DNA of 64,000 bases from Anaerolineae bacterium (GTDB taxonomy: Bacteria > Chloroflexota > Anaerolineae > Aggregatilineales > Phototrophicaceae): assembly GCA_022823165.1 (NCBI GenBank), contig JAJDXR010000052.1:29354-93353 (forward strand), read 5' to 3'. How positions within the stretch are numbered: the stretch's first letter is position 1; every line of letters begins with the position of its first letter. This document shows, piece after piece, positions 60,048-64,000 of this stretch. The notes under the pieces are model-generated. The model was not told the origin of the DNA. It did no database searches and saw only the letters and a program-made list of their open reading frames with translations. Position numbers and translations under genes: made by a program.

Positions 60048-61469
60048 CTAATTCAGCCCCGCCTTTACCCCCGCAAACACTGACTTCACACTGTCCCGAT
60101 CACCCGCGAACATCAGCCCGGCGCTGACCTCAAAAGCCAGCTCGTCCGGCAGCGCCGTCACCTCGAAGGGGCGGGTCTGCTTTGGTTTATCGAGCCGGTT
60201 GAGAGCGAAGCGCTCCCACTGCGCCAGCTCGGTTTCGATGGCGGATTTGTGGTCGGCAGGAATCGGGCGACTCGACGGGTCGCCCCTGCCGGCATCGTCT
60301 TGGCGGGGGAGACGAGGGCTAACCGGCCCATCGCCCCAGGGCACGGGCGGCAGCTGAAAATACTCCGCCCGCATTTCATTGATGCTCAGCAACGGGTAGG
60401 CCGCCCGAATCTCCGCCAGCCGCGCCTCGGTATCGGTGGGGCGGATGTCGTCAAACTCGGCGATAAGGTCCTTGCCGTAAAAGGGCAGCAGTTCCTGGCT
60501 GATCTTCTGCGCCAGTCTCACCAGCTTGGGGTAGAGCGTGCGCTCGATGAACTGGCGTTCGGCGACTTTGGCGTTGGCTTCAGTGGCGTTCTCGCTGACC
60601 AGGCCGACGGGGATGCCATAGATATTGAGGATTTCATCGCGCTGGGCTTTGCGCCCCTGCAGGAAATCGAGGTCGGTGTGGCTCAAGCCGATGTGCTGCC
60701 ACTCGACTGTGCCGCCACGCAGAAAGGCGGTCTTGCGCGCGCCGGCGCCGTATTGCCCCCGCCATTCGCGTTTGATGCGCTCGTAATCGCCGTCGCTGAC
60801 GAAGTCGCGGATGTTGACCACGCCCGCCGGCACACCCTGATCCTGGCCGAAGGTGTTGCGATTCCAATCGGACATGTGGCGGTCGCTAAGCACGGCGCCG
60901 CGGGCGGCCGCGATGGGGGACAGGCCGTAGAAGTCGTTGCTCGGGTGCCAGCGGCGGAAGTGAACCACCTCGATGGCGTCCAGCGGGATGAACTGGCCGT
61001 CGATCTCGTAGACATAGCCGGCCACAACGCGGCTCGCGTCCGGCGCGATGCTGACGCGGTCGGGGCGCAGCAGCCAGATTTCGCGGGGCTTTCCGCTGGA
61101 GTCGCCGGCCAGGAACCAGTAGGCGTTGCCTTGCAGCTCCAGCGAGCCGATGGTCTGCTCCAGCAATTCGAAGCCGCTGGTCAGCGGATTGGGCCGGCTG
61201 AGCAGCCGCTCGAGCGGGTGATTGGCGATGCCGACGCGCTTCTCGCCCTCCAGACGGAAGACGCGCAGCGGGACGAGGGCGCCGGCTTCCACGATGCGGT
61301 TGATGGCGACGTAGACCCAGGGCGACTGCTGGTAGGCGTGGGCGGCGTTGACTTCGGCGGGCGGGCCAAGCTGGAAGCGGCTGCTCGCTGCGACCGATTC
61401 GAGGTGGGGCGCGCGCGGACGCAGCTGTCGGCGGCGCTTGCTAAAGAAATGGCTAAGCCAGGGGAACAC
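60048..61469 (-). CDS. Orphan phage portal protein (HK97 family)
   Basis: 473 residues from a GTG at 61469, chosen for GAGGAG 6 bases before it; an ATG at 61520 would add 17. Typical features are SPWVYVAINRIVEAGALVPLRVFR, LELQGNAYWFLAGDSSGKPREIWLLRPDRV, YEIDGQFIPLDAIEVVHFRRW, GLSPIAAARGAVLS, GVPAGVVN and NIYGIPVGLVSENATEANAKVAERQFIERTLYP. No terminase, capsid, protease or tail genes are adjacent. A GGGCGAC/GTCGCCC palindrome (60255-60290) lies in frame near residue ~395. It may be a phage remnant, or domesticated. Confidence 0.85.
   Translation of the reverse strand: MFPWLSHFFSKRRRQLRPRAPHLESVAASSRFQLGPPAEVNAAHAYQQSPWVYVAINRIVEAGALVPLRVFRLEGEKRVGIANHPLERLLSRPNPLTSGFELLEQTIGSLELQGNAYWFLAGDSSGKPREIWLLRPDRVSIAPDASRVVAGYVYEIDGQFIPLDAIEVVHFRRWHPSNDFYGLSPIAAARGAVLSDRHMSDWNRNTFGQDQGVPAGVVNIRDFVSDGDYERIKREWRGQYGAGARKTAFLRGGTVEWQHIGLSHTDLDFLQGRKAQRDEILNIYGIPVGLVSENATEANAKVAERQFIERTLYPKLVRLAQKISQELLPFYGKDLIAEFDDIRPTDTEARLAEIRAAYPLLSINEMRAEYFQLPPVPWGDGPVSPRLPRQDDAGRGDPSSRPIPADHKSAIETELAQWERFALNRLDKPKQTRPFEVTALPDELAFEVSAGLMFAGDRDSVKSVFAGVKAGLN
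60255..60290. repeat. GGGCGAC/GTCGCCC palindrome inside the portal coding sequence
   Basis: Arms GGGCGAC (60265-60271) and GTCGCCC (60279-60285), flanked by GGCAGG and CCTGCC. It encodes an in-frame stretch ending in ...DAGRGDPSSRPIPAD in the portal protein. The same family is intergenic elsewhere. Confidence 0.7.
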
Positions 61470-61715
61470 GGCGGACTCCTCTTGGTAGTTTAGACGAAGG
61501 CGTTTCGCGCAGGCTAGCATGGAGCGGCGGCCAAGAGGCGACCATAAGTTTCCGCTTGGGAGATTCGACGTGAAAAGATTGCCAGTTGGATGCAGTGTGG
61601 AAATCGCAGGGGCGACTTATCAAGTCGCCCGCAATCATTCCGCCCATTATGACGGGCGACCAGGTTGGCCGCCTCTACATCGACTCGAATTGGGCGCGCT
61701 GTATGGCTGGTTCGC
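61470..61715. repeat. Gap with a GGGCGACTT/AAGTCGCCC palindrome
   Basis: One copy at 61608-61632 (arms GGGCGACTT and AAGTCGCCC). No gene is seen. Confidence 0.5.
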
Positions 61716-62534
61716 TCAGCAGCCGAGGTTCAGAGCCCTGACGACATCGACGATCACCGGCACTTCGCACCAGAGGTTGAGTACGTCGATGACGGTCAGC
61801 GCGATGCCAGCGAAGCAGACGAAGACCAGCACAAAGAAGACGAAGCAGCCCAGGATCAGCCAGGGCGATGTGCCGCCGCTTTCTTCGCGCGCGGCGTAGG
61901 GATCGTAGTCGTAGCCGGGGTATTGCCCGGGCGGCGCCGGTGGCGCGTTGTAACCGGCGGGCGCGTCCTGGTAGGGGCCGGGCGACTGTTGCGCGGGCGG
62001 CTGATCGCTATAGCCGGGGTAGGCGGGCTGTGGCGGCGGATACACATCAGCGGCGGGCGGCATGTAGGGCTCGGCGGGCGCGCCCTGGCTGGGCGGACCA
62101 TAATCGGTTGGGGGGGGCGTGTAACCTTGCTCGGCGGAGGACCCTGGCGCGGGCATGTCAGTGGACAGGGGCGGCGGCGTGGCGGGCGTTATTGGCGTGC
62201 TGGACGGAACGGCCTCCGCCAGGCTGCTGTAGGCTTCCAGCGCCAGGGTCACCGTCTCGCCTAGGCCGATCATGTCGCCGTTTTGCAGCGGTGTGACGCC
62301 GGAGACGCGTTTGCCGTTGACGAAGGTGCCGTTGGTTGAGCCGAGGTCTTCGATAGTCATGGTATCGCCGGAGCGCATCAGGCGTAGATGATGGCGGCTG
62401 GTTTCGCGGTCATTGAGGACGATATCGTTGCTGATATCGCGCCCGAGGGTGGTGACTTCCTGGATGATTTCAAAGGCTTGATTGGGCTGCGGGCCGCGGC
62501 GCGCCACCAGGCGGAAGTTGTCATTCTGCTGCAT
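61716..62534 (-). CDS. FHA-domain membrane protein with Pro/Tyr-rich linker
   Basis: 272 residues. FHA domain ~8-95: VTTLGRDISNDIVLNDRETSRHHLRL, GSTNGTFVNGKRVSG, which bind phosphothreonine. Then a long Pro/Tyr/Gln/Ala linker (~105-220, many PPP and YPGY repeats), and a C-terminal membrane helix (LILGCFVFFVLVFVCFAGIALTVIDVL). GAGGAGG 4 bases before the ATG at 62534. The FHA domain faces the cytosol; it probably recruits a phosphorylated partner of a Ser/Thr kinase. Confidence 0.85.
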   Translation of the reverse strand: MQQNDNFRLVARRGPQPNQAFEIIQEVTTLGRDISNDIVLNDRETSRHHLRLMRSGDTMTIEDLGSTNGTFVNGKRVSGVTPLQNGDMIGLGETVTLALEAYSSLAEAVPSSTPITPATPPPLSTDMPAPGSSAEQGYTPPPTDYGPPSQGAPAEPYMPPAADVYPPPQPAYPGYSDQPPAQQSPGPYQDAPAGYNAPPAPPGQYPGYDYDPYAAREESGGTSPWLILGCFVFFVLVFVCFAGIALTVIDVLNLWCEVPVIVDVVRALNLGC

Positions 62535-62626
62535 GATTCCCTCCTCATTCAGCGAGCCGCGATGCTCCCGCTTGATGACGCGCGCGTCAGCTATCAAGCG
62601 ACGACTGAACGGACGATGGACGACTG

Positions 62627-62665
62627 ATTATACCAAATCTCGCCTTCGCTTCATTGTGAATTATA
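62627..62665 (-). promoter_or_regulatory. Tandem promoters of the FHA gene
   Basis: Two -10 elements: extended TGGTATAAT (62635-62627) and TATAAT (62665-62660), 93 and 126 bases before the start. Confidence 0.5.
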
Positions 62666-62695
62666 CCGTGAATTGTTTTCTCATCTATAATTTGG

Positions 62696-63661
62696 CTACG
62701 CGTTGGCGTCGACTTGCGGCCGGCTCGGCGCGGGCAGCCACAGGTTCAGGAAAGCCAGGCCATCCAGCCAGGCGCCCAGCCCGACGATTTCCCAGTGAAT
62801 ATGCGCCGCGGTGCTGCGTCCGCTGTTGCCGCTGCTGCCGATGATTTGGCCGCCGGCGACTCGCTGACCGACTTCCACATAGTTATCGGACAAATGCGCG
62901 TAGCCCGAATAGATGCCCAGGCCGTGGTCAATGAAAACTGTATTACCGCGAATCTCCAGCGCTTCGGCCAATACCACCACGCCCGCCGCCAGCGCGTGAA
63001 TCGGAGAGCCGGCCGGCGCGTTTTGATCCCAACCGGTGTGGCGTGTCTCGCGCCCGCCATTCATCAAGCGAAAGACGCCGAAGGGAGTGGACAGCGCGTG
63101 GTTGCTGGGCAGCGCGAAGCCAGTCTCATCCCAGAGCGGCTCGGCGGTGTAGACGGCGGTGAGCTCCGCCAGCCGCTCAAATTCGGCCTGCTCGATGCGG
63201 GGGGCGGCCAGGTGGCTGCGCTCGGGCGGCATCTCGAGGGTTTGCCTGATGAATCCAGCCGCGTCGATGCGCAGATCGCGCTCGAAGCTGAGCGTTTCGC
63301 TCGGGCGCTTGACGGTCACCGCCAGCGGGTAATTGCCCGGCTGAGCGTTCATATCGACCAGGACCAGCGCGTACCAGTCGTCGTAGTGTCTGAAGAAGGG
63401 TCGCTGTGCGCCGCGGAAAATAAAGCGCGCGCCGGTGATATCGTCGCCGCTGAGCCGCAGCAGACCGCTGCCGCCCTGTTTCAGCGCGCTGAAGTAATAT
63501 TCGAGCCGCAAGCCCGCCATAACGCGCACCGACGACGGGGTCGGGCGCGGGGCCGGCTGGAAGGTCGGCGGCAACTCGCTCTGCGCCGAGGCCGCGAAGG
63601 CCAGCAGGCTGATTATCATCAGGTGTATGAGTCGCGATGCCGGCATGGTCGCCTGGCGCAT
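62696..63661 (-). CDS. Secreted M23-family metallopeptidase (LytM-like)
   Basis: About 321 residues from ATG 63661; ATG 63676 or 63646 are alternatives. Signal peptide LIHLMIISLLAFAASAQS. An N-terminal ~150-residue beta-type region precedes the peptidase domain at ~190-310. Zinc motif: RHTGWDQNAP (first His, Asp), NTVFIDHGLGIYSGYAHLSD and STAAHIHWEIV (HxH). The domain cleaves peptide cross-links of peptidoglycan. Monocistronic. Confidence 0.88.
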   Translation of the reverse strand: MRQATMPASRLIHLMIISLLAFAASAQSELPPTFQPAPRPTPSSVRVMAGLRLEYYFSALKQGGSGLLRLSGDDITGARFIFRGAQRPFFRHYDDWYALVLVDMNAQPGNYPLAVTVKRPSETLSFERDLRIDAAGFIRQTLEMPPERSHLAAPRIEQAEFERLAELTAVYTAEPLWDETGFALPSNHALSTPFGVFRLMNGGRETRHTGWDQNAPAGSPIHALAAGVVVLAEALEIRGNTVFIDHGLGIYSGYAHLSDNYVEVGQRVAGGQIIGSSGNSGRSTAAHIHWEIVGLGAWLDGLAFLNLWLPAPSRPQVDANA

Positions 63662-63691
63662 TGGCTTCGAGAACATTTACTCAGCAACACC

Positions 63692-63700
63692 TTTATACCA
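63692..63700 (-). promoter_or_regulatory. Extended -10 of the M23 peptidase gene
   Basis: TGGTATAAA on the minus strand, about 25 bases before the signal-peptide starts. Confidence 0.4.
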
Positions 63701-63764
63701 CAGCCGCTGGCAAGTCACGACTTGGTTCACAAAAGGGAGTGATACATATCTCGGATATACCTCT

Positions 63765-64000
63765 CTAAGCGAACACGCCACAGATTTTTTTCACCATATA
63801 GAACACAGAAGTAAGCGCGAGTAAGTAATGAGAATATAGGTACATCATCACAAAATAGGGAATTTCCGTGTTTGTGCGGGCGAGCCAAGGCTCGCCCCTA
63901 CAACTTTCGACTATATTTTGAACCCTGTAGGGGTCAGCCTTGGCTGACCCGATGCTGTGAAATTTGCATGACTTACTTGCACTTACTGAGAACACGGAGG
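63765..64000. repeat. Composite repeat with palindromes between inverted AGTAAGT/ACTTACT ends
   Basis: The last 236 bp are repeat material. Left part: CACCATATAGAACACAGAAG; AGTAAGTAATGAGAAT (63821-63836), a diverged inverted partner of ATTTGCATGACTTACTT at 63963-63979. Between them lie two palindromes (63878-63901 with GGGCGAGCC/GGCTCGCCC; 63926-63950 with GGGTCAGCC/GGCTGACCC). The element runs to the window end. No gene is seen. Confidence 0.5.

Noticed and set aside
1..64000. CRISPR arrays, rRNA, tRNA, tmRNA, intact IS transposase
   Set aside because: No regular direct repeats with equal spacers, no rRNA-like stretches, no tRNA T-arm matches and no transposase family signature were seen.

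Overview
The window is a high-GC bacterial chromosome segment with about 55 protein genes. No rRNA, tRNA, CRISPR array or intact insertion sequence was found. The gene content suggests Chloroflexota (Anaerolineae-like): a single-chain homocysteine S-methyltransferase/methylenetetrahydrofolate reductase, Tat-exported sugar-binding protein, Gram-positive-type LexA with a GAAC-type SOS box, metal permeases fused to DtxR-like domains, SdrD-B/LysM/PPC surface proteins, a GT-C-like giant membrane protein and LuxR-type regulators. The phylum is an inference from families and style; no marker gene proves it.

Layout. 0.1-5.4 kb: glutamine-amidotransferase-like hydrolase, large membrane protein, hemB, nitroreductase. 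6.2-15 kb (+ strand): TauE-type exporter, two tandem PLP decarboxylases, a KefB-like cation/proton antiporter, an FAD oxidoreductase, DinB protein and a second amidase. 15-19.8 kb: epimerase, response regulator, cyclopropane synthase, PHP phosphatase. 19.5-27.9 kb (- strand): a catabolic operon of BtpA/SgcQ-like protein, M29 aminopeptidase, sugar ABC transporter (binding protein plus two permeases), Gfo/Idh oxidoreductase and FGGY kinase, probably uptake and phosphorylation of a sugar or polyol. 27.9-30 kb: an AT-richer island with a UvrD-like helicase. 30-32.1 kb: metG behind a candidate methionine attenuator. 32.3-46 kb: envelope and regulatory genes, the one-carbon enzyme, lexA, dprA. 46.3-51 kb: a zinc/manganese ABC transporter operon. 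51.1-57.8 kb: methyltransferase, surface proteins, an orphan histidine kinase and a methyltransferase pseudogene. 58-60 kb: a second AT-richer island, with an unknown gene and an XRE/ImmA-like protein that lacks the protease glutamate. 60-63.7 kb: an orphan phage portal protein, an FHA protein and an M23 peptidase.

Regulation and repeats. Many promoters carry an extended -10 (TGnTAtAaT). Two of them place the expected transcription start on the AUG itself (the metG leader peptide and the BtpA-like gene), which implies leaderless mRNAs. Gaps between genes hold two families of dispersed repeats: CTCTGTG-type composite elements, some with 16-17 bp terminal inverted repeats, and short GGGCGAC/GTCGCCC palindromes, one of which sits in frame inside the portal gene.

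The strongest candidates for something undescribed are the metG leader (leaderless Met-codon peptide, antiterminator and terminator) and the pseudo-protease/unknown-partner pair at 58-60 kb.
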